From Elymus sibiricus (Eukaryota > Streptophyta > Magnoliopsida > Poales > Poaceae), in NCBI GenBank assembly GCA_039707655.1, contig CM077668.1:400981630-401045629 (forward strand): 64,000 bases of DNA. Direction: 5' to 3'. Below are positions 1-11,664 of the stretch, in pieces (position 1 is the first letter of the stretch; every line of letters begins with the position of its first letter). The notes under the pieces were generated by a model. It ran no database searches. It was not told the DNA's origin and was given only the letters and a program-made list of their open reading frames with translations. Both the position numbers and the translations under genes were made by a program.

Positions 1-1151
1 GTATGAAACCACCTCAAAGTTATTCTTTTCGATCGATCTATTGAGCCATCCTTATAAGTGTCACAAACAGCCCTAGAGTTCGTACTAAAATAACAACATA
101 TGATACGCATCAACCAACTCTAATGTCACCTAGATACTCCAATGTCACCACAAGTTTCCGTGAGTTGATTATTCGATATGCATCAAACAACTTCAGATCA
201 TAATATTCAATCCACACAAAGAACTTCAAACAGTGCCCCAAGATTTCTACCGGAGAAAGTAGGACGAAAACGTGCATCAACCCCTATGCATAGATTACCC
301 CAATGTCACCTCGGGAATCCGCGAGTTGAGTGCCAAAACATACATCAAGTGAATCAATATAATACCCCATTGTCACCACGGGTATTCATATGCAAGACAT
401 ACATCAAGTGTTCTCAAATCCATAAAAGTATTCAATCCGATAATAGTGAAACCTCAAAGGTAAAAACCCAATTCATCACAACAAGATAGAGAGGGGAAAA
501 CACCATATGATCCAACTATATTAACAAAGCGCGCGATACATCAAGATCGTGCCAAATGAAGAACATGAGAGAGAGAGATCAAACACATAGCTACTAGTAC
601 ATACACTCAGCCCCGAGGATGAACTACTCCCTCCTCGTCATGGAGACCGCCGGGATGATGAAGATGGCCTCCGGTGATGATTCCCCCCTCCGGCAGGGTG
701 CCGGAAAAGGGTTGTAGATGAGATCGTGGAGGTACAGAGGCTTGCGGCGGCGTAAAAACTCATCTAGCTTAACTTTCGGAGGTTTCTGAATATATAGGAT
801 TTTTCAGCGTTGGAATCACGCAAAGAGGTGCCACAAGGGGCCCACAAGGCACCAGGGTGTACCTGGGAGGGTGGCGCGGCCAGGTGGCTTGTGGGGCCCG
901 AAGCTTCCTGGGTCTGTTTCCTTTCAGAAAAAATCGTCAAAAAGTTTCGCTGCATTTGGACTTCATTTGATATGGATTTTCTGTAAAACCAAAAACAAGC
1001 AGAAAACAGCAACTGGCACTGGGCACTAGGTCAATATGTTAGTCCAAAAAAATCATATAAAAGCCATAAAAAATTGCACCAAAATCATACAAAACTATAA
1101 TAAATATGGCATGAATACTTCATAAATTATAGATACATTGGAGACGTATCA
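1..1151 (-). mobile_element. 3' LTR (truncated by window edge) of gypsy element A
   Basis: On the plus strand this block ends in GGAGACGTATCA, so on the minus strand it starts TGATACGTCTCC, the LTR start also seen at 31972, 44169 and 49922. It is directly followed by a polypurine tract in minus orientation, which makes it the 3' LTR of a minus-strand element. It matches the LTR at 5200-6488 plus 16003-16388 almost base for base. The part before position 1 is outside the window. The 103-residue open frame at 178-489 is an LTR shadow and is not called as a gene. Confidence 0.9.
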
Positions 1152-1165
1152 GCATCCCCAAGCTT
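1152..1165 (-). other. Polypurine tract of element A
   Basis: The minus strand reads AAGCTTGGGGATGC immediately before the 3' LTR, the usual place for the plus-strand DNA primer of an LTR retrotransposon. The same motif recurs five more times inside element A (2739, 2796, 3464, 3521, 4863). Confidence 0.8.
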
Positions 1166-4139
1166 AATTCCTGCTCGTCCTAGAGTAGGTAAATGATAAA
1201 AGAAATAATTTATGAAGTGTGAATGCTAGCATAGTGCATAAGTTTGATCAATGATAATTTCGATCACTTTTCCTAGCATCATAATAGCAACTATTTCTCA
1301 TAAAACTCATCATGATAAAGTAGCAATCCATTCACATGTTATGGTTCAAACAATGCATTCTTTTGAAACTTAACAACCAATGTTCTTAGTCACCAAACAA
1401 TTGCAATTCAATTTAATTTCAACAAAGTCTAAGTAAGAGCTCCACATACTCAATTATCATATAGTCTTCTATGATTGCTAGTACTCAAAGTATATTTTTA
1501 GAACAAATGGCATCCATCGAACACAGAGAAAGATAGGGGCTTAATGTTTCGCCTCCCAACTTATTTATCATAGAGATAATTGTCAACAATAATAATTCAT
1601 GATCAAATATATTTGACTGGCCATATGTGCCTGGATCTTTCCCCACCACATGATGCTTGCCAACTAGAGAATAATTGAGGTTGAAATGCGAATGAATACT
1701 TATTGACTCTTGCATAAAAGTAAATGCATAAAAGTAAAAGATAGGCCCTTCACAGAGGGAAGCAAAGGTTTTCATGCGCTTTTTATTTTTGGATGCACAA
1801 GCCCTTAATGCAAAGGAACGTCACGTTATATTGCCCCTTGTGATAGCAACCTTTATTATGCAGTCCGTCGCTTTTATTTCTTTACCATCACAAGTTCGTA
1901 CAACGCTTATTTTCCCTTACAATAAAAGATCATACATATTTTAGGAGCAATTTTTATTGGTTTTTGCACCGATGACAACTTACTTGAAGGATCTTATTCA
2001 ATCCATAGGTAGATATGGTGGACACTCATGGGAAGAGACTGGATTTGAGGGTTTTTGGATGCACAAGTAGTATCTACTTAGTACGAATTTTTGGCTAGCA
2101 AAAGATCCTAAGCAAGCACCACATGTTGGAGGATCCATAACAATATAACTTCTATGCAAATATACCCAAACATAACTCATTACGTTGTCTTCCTTGTCCA
2201 ACTTCAACTAATTTGCTCAAGTTTGAAAATAATTAATGGGTATTCACAATCATAAAAGTTGTCCAAGATAATATATTTATATGTGAAAGTTCTCTTCCTT
2301 ATACTAATCATTCATGAATTGCTTGTATGACCAATATTCTGATTGTCAAGCTTCAATAGATTTCACTTTCTAACCCAAATGTGAGACTACTACTAGACAT
2401 GATACAAGCATATGAAGCACATATAATTTCAACTTTATGATATTCAATTCATTCAACAATTTACTCATAGGATATAAGTGAAGAACAAGAGTAAATGACA
2501 AACTACTCCATAAAGATATAAGTGAAGATCAAATGAGTAGTTAAGTAAATAGGTAGCTATGTGAGGACTCTCTCTCATTTAAAAATTTCAGATCTTAAGT
2601 ATTTTATTCAAACAGCAAAGAAAATAAAATAAAATGACATTCCAAGGATAGCACATATCATGTGAAGAAGCAAAAAACTTAGGCTCAACCAAAATTGACC
2701 GATAGTTATTGAAGAAGAAAGGTGGGATGCCTACCGGGGCATCCCCAAGCTTAGATGCTTGAGACTTCTTGGAATAATAACTTGGGATGCCTTGGGCATC
2801 CCCAAGCTTGAGCTCTTGTGTCTCCTTAATTCCGCTCATATCATGGCTTCTCCTAAATCTTAAAACTTCATCCACACAAAACTCAACAAGAACTCGTGAG
2901 ATAAGTTAGTATAAATCAACTCAAAACCTTAACATTCCCTACTGTAGCAAATCACTAAAATTATAATTTAATATTGCATACTAAATGCCTCTGCATATTT
3001 AATAATCATATCCTCAAATAGAATCATTAAACAAGCAAACATATGCAAACATAACAGCAATCTGCCAAAACAGAACAGTCTGGAAAGGGGGATTTAAAAT
3101 TCATACTTCCCTAACTCCAAAAATTCTGAAAAATTACCAGTAACAGAGAACTCATGCATGCTTACTGTGTAAAAACTTCAGATTTTTATCATGTTCTGAC
3201 TATTCAGGAATATTCTGGACATAACAGAAAACTTTTTGTTTTCAAACAGCAACACATAAACTTGCAAACTGAGCATGGTAAAGGCTATACTTGGCATTTT
3301 ATTGAAATAAAAGATACAAAACATTATTCTAAATAACAGCAAGCAAATCCAACTAAAAGAAAATGACGCTCCAAGCAAAACACATATCATGTGACGAATA
3401 AAAATATAGCTCCGAGTGTGGTTACCGATAATGTTGAAGACGAAAGAGGGGATGCCTTCCGGGGCATCCCCAAGCTTAGTTGCTTGGGTCTTCCTTTAAT
3501 ATTACCTTGGGGTGCCTTGGGCATCCCCAAGCTTAGGGTCTTGCCCCTCCTTATTCTCCTCATATCGATATCTCACCCAAAACTTGAAAACTTCAATCAC
3601 ACAAAACTTAACGGAACTTGTGAGATAGGTTAGTATGATAAAAATAAATCATCCACTTAGGTACTGTCAAGACAAGATTCATAATTGTTCTCACATAATG
3701 ACTATTGTAGTCTATCATTTCCACAATTTATATTACTCAATATAAGCTATGGAAACACTAAAACAAGCAAACTATGCACCGAAAACAGAATATGTCAAAA
3801 ACAGAACATCATGTAGTGAGCGATTTAAAAACCATACTTCTGTACCTCCAAAAATTCTAAACAATTAGGAAAACGTAAAAAATTTGTAACCCAATGCTCT
3901 CTAAAAATTTCAAAATTTTCTCACTCTCCAGTACAGAATAGAAATTAGAGCACTGGACGCAAAAGTTTCTGTTTTTGCACAGAATCGAATCAACAAGTAT
4001 CCACACTATCCCAAAGGCTTTACTTGGCACATTATTGAAAGAAAACATAAAAAACATGATTAATACAGTAGCTTAATCATGTGGACACACAAAAACAGTA
4101 GGTACAAATATTGGGTTGTCTCCCAACAAGCGCTTTTAT

Positions 4140-5074
4140 TTAATGCCTTTTAGCTAGGCATGATGATTTCAATGATGCTCGCATAAAAGTAAAGAATTGA
4201 AACACACAGAGAGCATCATGAAGCATATGACTAGCACATTTAAGCCTAACCCACTTCCTATGCATAGGGATTTTGTGAGCAAATAGTTTATGGGAGCAAG
4301 AATCAACTAGCATAGGAAGGCAAAACAAGCATAACTTCAAAACTTTCAGCGCATAGAGAGGGAACTTGATATTATTGCAATATGTAAAAGCATATGATCC
4401 TCTCTCATAATAATTTTCAGTGGCATCATGAATGAATTCAACAATATAACTATCACTTAAAGCATTCTTTTCATGATCCACAAGCATAGAATTTTTACTA
4501 CTCTCCACATAAGCAAATTTATTCTCAACAATAGTAGTGGGAGCAAATTCAACAAAATAACTATCATGACATACTTGATTGGAATAATCCAATTGAAAAT
4601 TAAAATCATGATGACAAGTTTCATGGTTATCATTATTCTTTATAGCATACATGCATCACAATAATCATCATAGATAGCAACTTTGTTGTCATAATCAATT
4701 GAAACCTCTTCCAAAATAGTGGATTCATCATTAAATAAAGTCATGACCTCTTCAAATCCACTTTCATCATTGTAATCATCATAAATAGGAGGCATGCAAT
4801 CATCATAATAAATTTTCTCATCAAAACTTGGGGGACTAAAAATATCATCTTCATCAAACATAGCATCCCCAAGCTTATGGCTTTGCATATCATTAGCATC
4901 ATGGATATTCATAGAATTCATACTAACAACATTGCAATCATGCTCATCATTCAAAGATTTTATGCCAAACATTTTATTGAATTCTTCTTCTATTAATTGA
5001 GCACAATTTTCCGCTCCATCATTTTCAAGAACGACATTATAAAGATGAATAATATGAGGCAACCTCAATTCCAT
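4140..5074 (-). pseudogene. Acidic accessory ORF of element A, frameshifted
   Basis: The frame starts at the ATG ending at 5074, about 100 bases inside the primer site, and reads 144 residues before shifting. It then continues from about 4652 in another frame for 170 residues. Element F (47448-48119) reads through the same point, and comparison shows A lacks one T near 4650. The protein is rich in Asp/Glu, Tyr and Asn, with repeated YDDY-type clusters and a KLGDA motif, and it ends in a Cys-rich tail. There is no zinc knuckle, protease or polymerase motif. The function is unknown. It occurs at the same position in both copies of the family, so it was once maintained by the element and is not a host gene. 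Confidence 0.7.
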
Positions 5075-5170
5075 TTTTTGTAGTTTTCTTTTTATAAAGC
5101 CAAACTAGTGATAAACAAGAAACTAAAAGATTCAATTGCAAGATCTAAAGATATACCTTCAAGCACTCAC

Positions 5171-5189
5171 CTCCCCGGCAACGGCGCCA
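5171..5189 (-). other. Primer binding site of element A (tRNA-Asp type)
   Basis: The minus strand reads TGGCGCCGTTGCCGGGGAG, ten bases inside the 5' LTR. From memory this is the PBS complementary to the 3' end of tRNA-Asp, common in Triticeae gypsy elements. It fixes the orientation of A as minus. Confidence 0.85.
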
Positions 5190-5199
5190 GAAAAGAGCT

Positions 5200-6488
5200 T
5201 GATGTCTACTACACAACTTATTCTTGTAGACTCGTGTTGGACCTCCAAGCGCAGAGGTTTGTAGGACAGTAGCAATTTTCCCTCAAGTGGATGACCTAAG
5301 GTTTATCAATCCGTGGGAGGCGTAGGATGAAGATGGTCTCTCTCAAATAACCCTGCAACCAAATACAAGAATCTCTTGTGTCCCCAACACACCCAATACA
5401 ATGGCAATTTGTATAGGTGCACTAGTTCGGCGAAGAGATGGTGATACAAGTGTAGTATGGATAGTAGATATAGGTTTTTGTAATCTGAAAATAAAAAAAC
5501 AGCAAGGTAGCAAGTGATAAAACGGAGCACATACGGTATTGCAATGCTTAGAAACAAGGCCTAGGGTTCATACTTTCACTAGTGCAATCTCTCAACAATG
5601 CTAACATAATTGGATCATATAACAGTCCCTCAACGTGCGATAAAGAATTACTCCAAAGTTCCTATTAGCGGAGAACATAAGATAGAAATTGTTGTAGGGT
5701 ACGAAACCACCTCAAAGTTATTCTTTCCGATCGATCTATTGAGCCATCCCTATAAGTGTCACGAACAGCCCTAGAGTTCGTACTAAAATAACACCATATG
5801 ATACGCATCAACCAACTCTAATGTCACCTAGATACTCCAATGTCACCACAAGTATCCGTGAGTTGATTATTCGATATGCATCAAACAACTTCAGATCATA
5901 ATATTCAGTCCACACAAAGAACTTCAAAGAGTGCCCCAAGATTTCTACCAGAGAAAGTAGGACGAAAATGTGCATCAACCCCTATGCATAGATTACCCCA
6001 ATGTCACCTCGGGAATCCGCGAGTTGAGTGCCAAAACATACATCAAGTGAATCAATATAATACCCCATTGTCACCACGGGTATTCATATGCAAGACATAC
6101 ATCAAGTGTTCTCAAATCCATAAAAGTATTCAATCTGATAATAGTGAAACCTCAAAGGTAAAAACTCAATTCATCACAACAAGATAGAGAGGGGAAAACA
6201 CCATATGATCCAACTATATTAACAAAGCTCGCGGTACATCAAGATCGTGCCAAATCAAGAACACGAGAGAGAGAGAGATCAAACACATAGCTACTAGTAC
6301 ATACCCTCAGCCCCGAGGGTGAACTACTCCCTCCTCGTCATGGAGACCACCGGGATGATGAAGATGGCCTCCGGTGATGATTCCCCCCTCCGGCAGGGTG
6401 TCGGAAAAGGGCTGTAGATGAGATCGTGGAGGTACAGAGGCTTGCGGCGGCATAAAAACTCATCTAGGTTAACTTTCGGGGGTTTCTG
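5200..6488 (-). mobile_element. 5' LTR of element A, first segment
   Basis: The LTR starts TGATGTCTACTAC on the plus strand next to the PBS and runs until copia element B interrupts it at 6489. The remainder resumes at 16003. Without B and the duplicated TTCTG it is about 1,675 bp long. Confidence 0.9.
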
Positions 6489-8589
6489 TGTAGGGGAACA
6501 CAGCAGAAAACAAAAAAATTCGGTACAGCGAGCACGCCCAGGATCACTATGGAGATGCATACAAGGTTTGATCTGATGGTTACCGACTCGTAGCGCAGCG
6601 GAAGTAGAGTCGATGTTGATCGTCGGTGCAGATCCCCGTAGCTAGGATTTACAACCTCCCAACCGCGAGGATGTATTCCCTCGTCTGCTCCTTGGACAGT
6701 CCCTCGGACAGCCTTCAGGAGGCGGTCGGACAGTCCCCCGAACGGTGTCACGGACAGCCCTTCGGGAGGCACTCACAGAAACTCGGGCGGTCACTCGGAC
6801 AGCCCTTCGGGAGGCACTCTCGAACAGCCCCTCGGGCAAAAAAGATCGAACCTACGACCTCTCTACGGGGTTACACACATATGGTGTCATCTATCCGGCA
6901 GGGCTTCGCCGTCCAGAACTAGTTCCCACCGGAAACCAGACAGCCTTTCGGCTCTACAAAACTATTTCACTGGGAGGGAGAGAGAAGCCAGGTCATTGCA
7001 TGGCACTTGTATGTGAGAAAGGAGTGAGTGTGGAGAGTGCCTCTCCACCTCTATTTATAGGAAACCCAAGGGGAAAAATACCCAAAAAACCCATCACATG
7101 GATCCTCCATAAGGGCATAAAAGGAAGGCAAGTGGATCTCCATGGAGGAGCTCCATCTTGGCCGGCCACCCCTAGGCCCCCCCCCCAAAGGGGGTTCCTT
7201 GGTCCCCAATCCCTTCTAGAAGCCTTTTGGGAAAAGCCCTAAAAGGTGGCTTTCCATAAAGTAGCCCAAAAAGCACTTTCACTATTCACGGAAACATTTT
7301 TCCTCTACCGTTAAATCCAAAAATATTTCTGTGGGTCTTAGAATAATTCCAGTACCCACTAAAATGATTTTGGACGCGTTCCGAAACAATTCCGGATTTG
7401 TGATTTTCATCTGCGAAAAGCAACCAAAACGGTTCCGGCAGCTCCGGAACATTTCCGGTTTTTATCCCGAAAAAATCCCAGAAGTTTCCAGAACAATTCT
7501 GGCACCCTCTAAGAATTTCCAGGCATGTGCCGAAACAATTTTGACTTAATGGTATACTCCGAAACAACCTTTCGGATTTACCGAAACTATTCCGGTGTTC
7601 TCTCTCCGGAACTCTTCCGTTGTCTCCGAAACTTTTCCGGTGACTTTCTCTCAGATTCCCTTTCTAGTATTCAGCGGATAGATGACCCTTAAGCGTGGGA
7701 CCCTAGAGGTTCGGTCAAGTATAGACATGACCGGAACTCTTTCCGACCAATGATCAACATCGGAGCCGTGGACACCCATATTGACCCCTATACCAACACG
7801 AATAAATATTCGAGTGAACCTCCTGTTGCCGTGTGCTATTCCTGTTGCTTCGCGATATGTTACAAATACCCGAGGTGAGATTTATCGGCATCCCCATGGA
7901 TCAACACTTGTCCACTATGCCAGTTACCTCGTTACTGGTTTTGTTCTCTTTTCTCGTTCCCGCATTCCGGTATCCCTGTGATCAAATCACCATGTGTCTG
8001 GCCAGACGATGATGGATACCGTAACACCGAGAGGGCCCAGAGATATCTCTCCATCGTCGGAGGAGCAAATCCCAATCTTGAGCTATCAAGTCCCTTGACA
8101 TACTTTTCCATGAACCCGTAAGCCGCCGTAATAGCCACCCATTTACGGATGACGTTTAACAAACCCCAAAGTTCATGAAGCAAGCATGAAGAAACTCGAT
8201 ACTCTCATGGTCTAAGGAATTATGCAAACATTAACTTTCTCTGTGTTATTAACCATTAACTTGTGACGAATGTATCTCATAGCATAACATCAATCGGGTC
8301 GATTCAACACAAGTGTTCTCCTAACATTGTACCCCCAAAGTTGCCGGCATAGTCATGCCCATGATCAGGAAAACAGAACCATCATGCAACACTTGAGCTA
8401 GTCTTAGAGGCCAGACTAGGAATACATTTTACCGTTTATTATTCCACACGTGCATATGAGTCTTCCTCCGAGCCTCGTGTTATTGCAGACTCAAGAACCA
8501 TAGCAGTTATAGCACGGAATACAAACTTAATTACGAACATGGGGATAAATAATAACATTTATTATTGCCTCTATGTCATATCTCCTACA
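6489..8589 (-). mobile_element. 3' LTR of copia element B
   Basis: This is a 2,101-bp LTR. It pairs with 13895-15997 with scattered substitutions. It contains two internal repeat zones: a GC-rich one (about 6690-6835) built on ggacagcccttcgggag, and a run of gaaac/ttccgg words (about 7325-7640). The open frames in it (such as 6745-7242) are LTR shadows; the equivalent frame in the other LTR is shifted and shorter. Confidence 0.88.
6690..6835. repeat. GC-rich internal repeats in the B LTR
   Basis: The words ggacagtccctcgg and ggacagcccttcgggag recur several times with small changes. The same block is at 14095-14240 in the other LTR and, inverted, at 28523-28610 in the LTR fragment next to element D, so it is a stable part of this LTR family. 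Confidence 0.7.
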
Positions 8590-8603
8590 GACTCCCACTT
8601 GCA
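8590..8603 (-). other. Polypurine tract of copia element B
   Basis: The minus strand reads TGCAAGTGGGAGTC next to the 3' LTR. This is the purine-rich tract in the wording typical of BARE/Angela-like elements. Confidence 0.75.
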
Positions 8604-9659
8604 CTAGGGTCAATAATCTAGTCAATGCTAAAACACTTTACACCTATGGCATACCGGTGTAAAATATGCTTCGCTTGTGGTATAGCCTGATGTCCAACGG
8701 AGCTGACAACTTCAGGTCCGTGTGTATCTTTGCATATCCTCACGTTTTCACGCTTTCACAAAATTCATATTTTGTGTGGACTTGGCTTTGTATATATGTG
8801 AATCACTGGTCGAACCTTGATTCCTCAGACTGAGATATGGAGCAACTATCTACAATAGTGTCCCATTGACCAAAGCCATCTTGGAACCATACTAAGTTCA
8901 TGAATGAAATATATGATTCAACATCTTGTTTGTCTCTTCCAAAGCGTCAACATACTTAGCCTTTGTTATAGAATTCGCCACAGTATCCTGTTTGGAACAA
9001 TTTGCAACTACCGTGCCACCATATCGTGTATTACACAAAAACCCTTAACTTAAATCGAAAATCGCATGGAGCATTGATGAAGACTGTATCAATGTAATTA
9101 CTTACAATGAGTACTTCATAATCTCTGCTTGCGAGAAAACATGTCATCAGTGCTACTTTAGTACTCAATGACATTTTTCACTGTTGTCCCATTATCAATA
9201 CTTTGATTACTTTGGTATCTATACTCGCAACAGCTTGGGAGTATCGGACATATCTGGTTGTTTTACATACTATGGAATACATGATTAATCCAAACACAAG
9301 AGTTTGTGGAATCTCCATCATGTATTTTGCTCATCAGTGTTTTAGGACACTGAGTCTTGCAAAACTCTTTCCATGTGACTTCGGCAAGAATCACTCCTTG
9401 GTGTTCTTATGCTAAACTATTTTAGCATCTTGTCAATATGTATTGTTGGCTTAGCCTATTAGGCAATACTATCTTCATAGATAATTATGCCTAATATCAA
9501 GGCTACTTAGCCCAAGCACTTCATCGAAAAACTATTTTCAATGAAGTCCTAATTCGTATTAAGAAATTTATATTATTTCCAATCAACAATGTGTCAAGCA
9601 CACAAGGTTTTTAGAAATATTATTATGCTCCCACTTACTTTCTTGCAACCACAAGCATC

Positions 9660-10250
9660 TTTGTAATCCATTAATGAAATCAAACTCTTTTGACTATTTC
9701 ATCAAAAACGAAGATTCCAACTCCATTTTGCTCTCTTCTGTCCATCGTTGGAACTCTGAAGTTTGCATACTCACTAGCATCCTCTGGATCGACAAAACAC
9801 TTTGGACTGTATCACATACAAGCCCTAGTTTGTATTTCCATTTCATGGAAATCCTTTTGGCATCCATGTTTCATATCTCATGATTGAAATATGTATTAAT
9901 TGCTAGTTTAACCCGATCTGACTTTAAGCATCGCTACGGTGAGACAATCTCATCGTAGTCAACTCCTTGAATTTGTTATTGCAACAAGTCGAGCTTTATG
10001 GATAAAACATTTTATCCACGTTAGTTTATAGTTCCATTAATGTTCGTTAGACTCCAAGTCTTCCGAAGGGTTTATCAAGATATAATCTTGAATCATTCAT
10101 ATGGAAACTATCTCGGATTATATTGGCATTTAGCCAATTCCGGAGTCAGGGCCCATCAACGCTTCCTTGTGTATCGTAGGTATACTGTTGTCCAACAACA
10201 ATATCTCGTTAGCGCACCTGAGAGGTTTGCACGAGCCTTGCCTACGTGGT
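9660..10250 (-). pseudogene. Degenerate copia reverse transcriptase of element B
   Basis: Translating the minus strand across frames gives a broken but recognisable plant copia reverse transcriptase. A KARLVA block lies near 9990. It is followed by a GVDYDE-like stretch, an EIW-G--K-F-type segment near 9870, a FVDP segment near 9790, and a FDEIVK segment near 9700. Several stops and frameshifts separate them. The order from high to low coordinates agrees with minus orientation and with integrase lying upstream at 10251-11176. No functional enzyme can be made. Confidence 0.65.
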
Positions 10251-10574
10251 TCAGCTACAAGTTCGACCGAAATCCATACATTTTATTGTAGAGACTTCCG
10301 TATCAGTCGTAGTAGGAAACTCTGGAATTACTTCCAAGGTTTGTTTCCTTTGACCTGATGGCGAAGATACTGTTATCTCGTTGAGTTGCACTGTCCTCCC
10401 ACTCACCTTTTTGCAAGAAACATTTTCTTCAAAATCACACCGTTCTTTGTGGCAAACATTTTTGCCTCGGTACAGTGAGGGAGGAATACCCAATAAATTA
10501 GGATAACCTACAAAGTAGCACTTGTCTGATTTGGAATAGGTTTGTAAATATTTTACACAAGCCCCATATTCCAA
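10251..10574 (-). pseudogene. Copia integrase C-terminal remnant of element B
   Basis: The 107-residue open stretch contains SDKCYFVGYP, a form of the conserved K-CIF-GY block after the copia integrase core. Further on VSGRTVQLNEI matches the linker between integrase and reverse transcriptase in BARE-like polyproteins. It is cut off by stops on both sides. Confidence 0.75.
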
Positions 10575-10993
10575 ATGTTAAGAAAAGACATAACATGGTT
10601 GAGTGTACCATACCATGGCGTCATTTCAACAGATCTGATGGCGCTCTTTTCAGTGCAAAAGCCGCAGTCTCTAAAGCATTACTTTAAAAGGGATAATGGC
10701 AAATTGATTTTCTGTCATCTTTGATCTTACCATGTCATAAATGGTTTGATTACATCTTCACGGACATTCCACTCACAGTGGTGTTCCGGGAGGTGTAAGT
10801 TATGAAACTCTTTTCACAACTCATCAGATATTCGCTAAACTTGTAACTCAAATATTCCTTTCTCCAATCTAGTTTGCAGAAACATAATCTTTCTTGTTAC
10901 AATAATTTCTACTTCATGTTGAAAACCTTTCGAATGATTTCAAAAGATCCAGACTTATGTCTCATCAAGTAAATATCCATATATCTACTTCAG

Positions 10994-11176
10994 TCATTTC
11001 TGAAGATAGACAAATCCACTACTAGCAACAACATTTATCGGACTACACACATCAAAATGTATGATCACCAATAAGGTTGTTGCTCGTTCCTTATGACCTG
11101 TGAACGGTATTTTAGTCACTTCACTTTTCGGACGAAAGTTGCAAGTGTCAGATGATTCATAATCAAATGACTTCAA
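10994..11176 (-). pseudogene. Copia pre-integrase / integrase N-terminal remnant of element B
   Basis: The open stretch reads CNFRPKSEVTKIPF and then HFDVCSPINVVA, matching the C-----K--K-PF and H-DVCGP blocks at the start of plant copia integrase. An Asp-Val-Cys survives but the second zinc-site residues lie outside the open frame. It is a remnant only. Confidence 0.75.
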
Positions 11177-11302
11177 AATCCATCATAATGGAATTTCTCC
11201 ATGCGGGTTTCTCCAATGTGGCCAAATGCAGTGCCACACATGTGTGGTATTCTTGTAGTCTTGTGACATTTAGCGTTAGTGTTATGGATGTATCAGGTTA
11301 CC

Positions 11303-11664
11303 ATCAATATTCATAACATACATCCCATCCCTGATGGAAGTATGGCCCTTATGTTATTCATAATACTGAACAACAATTGTTCTTTTATGAACAACACTCT
11401 TGCAACAAACATTATGCAAATGGGCTAGAGTGTGTAAAACTCTAAAATGAATTATGAAAGTAAATACAGAGGTAATGTATTATTATCAATATTCATAACA
11501 TACATCTCGTTCATAATGAAAGTATGGCCCTTATGTTATTCATAACACCGAACATCAAAAGTTCTATTATGAACAACCTTCTTGCAAGATACCTTATGCA
11601 ATGGGCTAGAGTGTGTAAAACTCTAAAATGAATTATGAAAATAAATACAGACGGTAATACACCG
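11303..11664. repeat. 181-bp tandem duplication inside copia element B
   Basis: Two adjacent units (11303-11483 and 11484-11664) share atcaatattcataacatac near the start and gggctagagtgtgtaaaac near the end, with scattered differences. The unit spans the degenerate protease/pre-integrase region, so it was duplicated after or during loss of function. Confidence 0.75.

Larger units (their letters stand above)
1152..5199 (-). mobile_element. Internal domain of non-autonomous Athila-lineage gypsy element A
   Basis: This 4.05-kb internal domain lies between the polypurine tract and a tRNA-Asp type primer binding site, read on the minus strand. I see no gag, protease, reverse transcriptase or integrase. 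It holds one acidic accessory reading frame near the 5' side (4140-5074, frameshifted) and then mostly AT-rich non-coding sequence. The 3' half shares motifs with element D (31.0-31.1 kb), which does encode gag and protease, so A looks like a deletion or replacement derivative of the D family. Element F (42483-49922) is a second copy with the same organisation. The family is probably Sabrina/WHAM type; the name is tentative. Confidence 0.8.

Noticed and set aside
178..489. 103-residue frame repeated at 5876-6187
   Set aside because: Lies in the LTR of A on the strand opposite to the element and is repeated only because the LTR is; not conserved as a frame in F.
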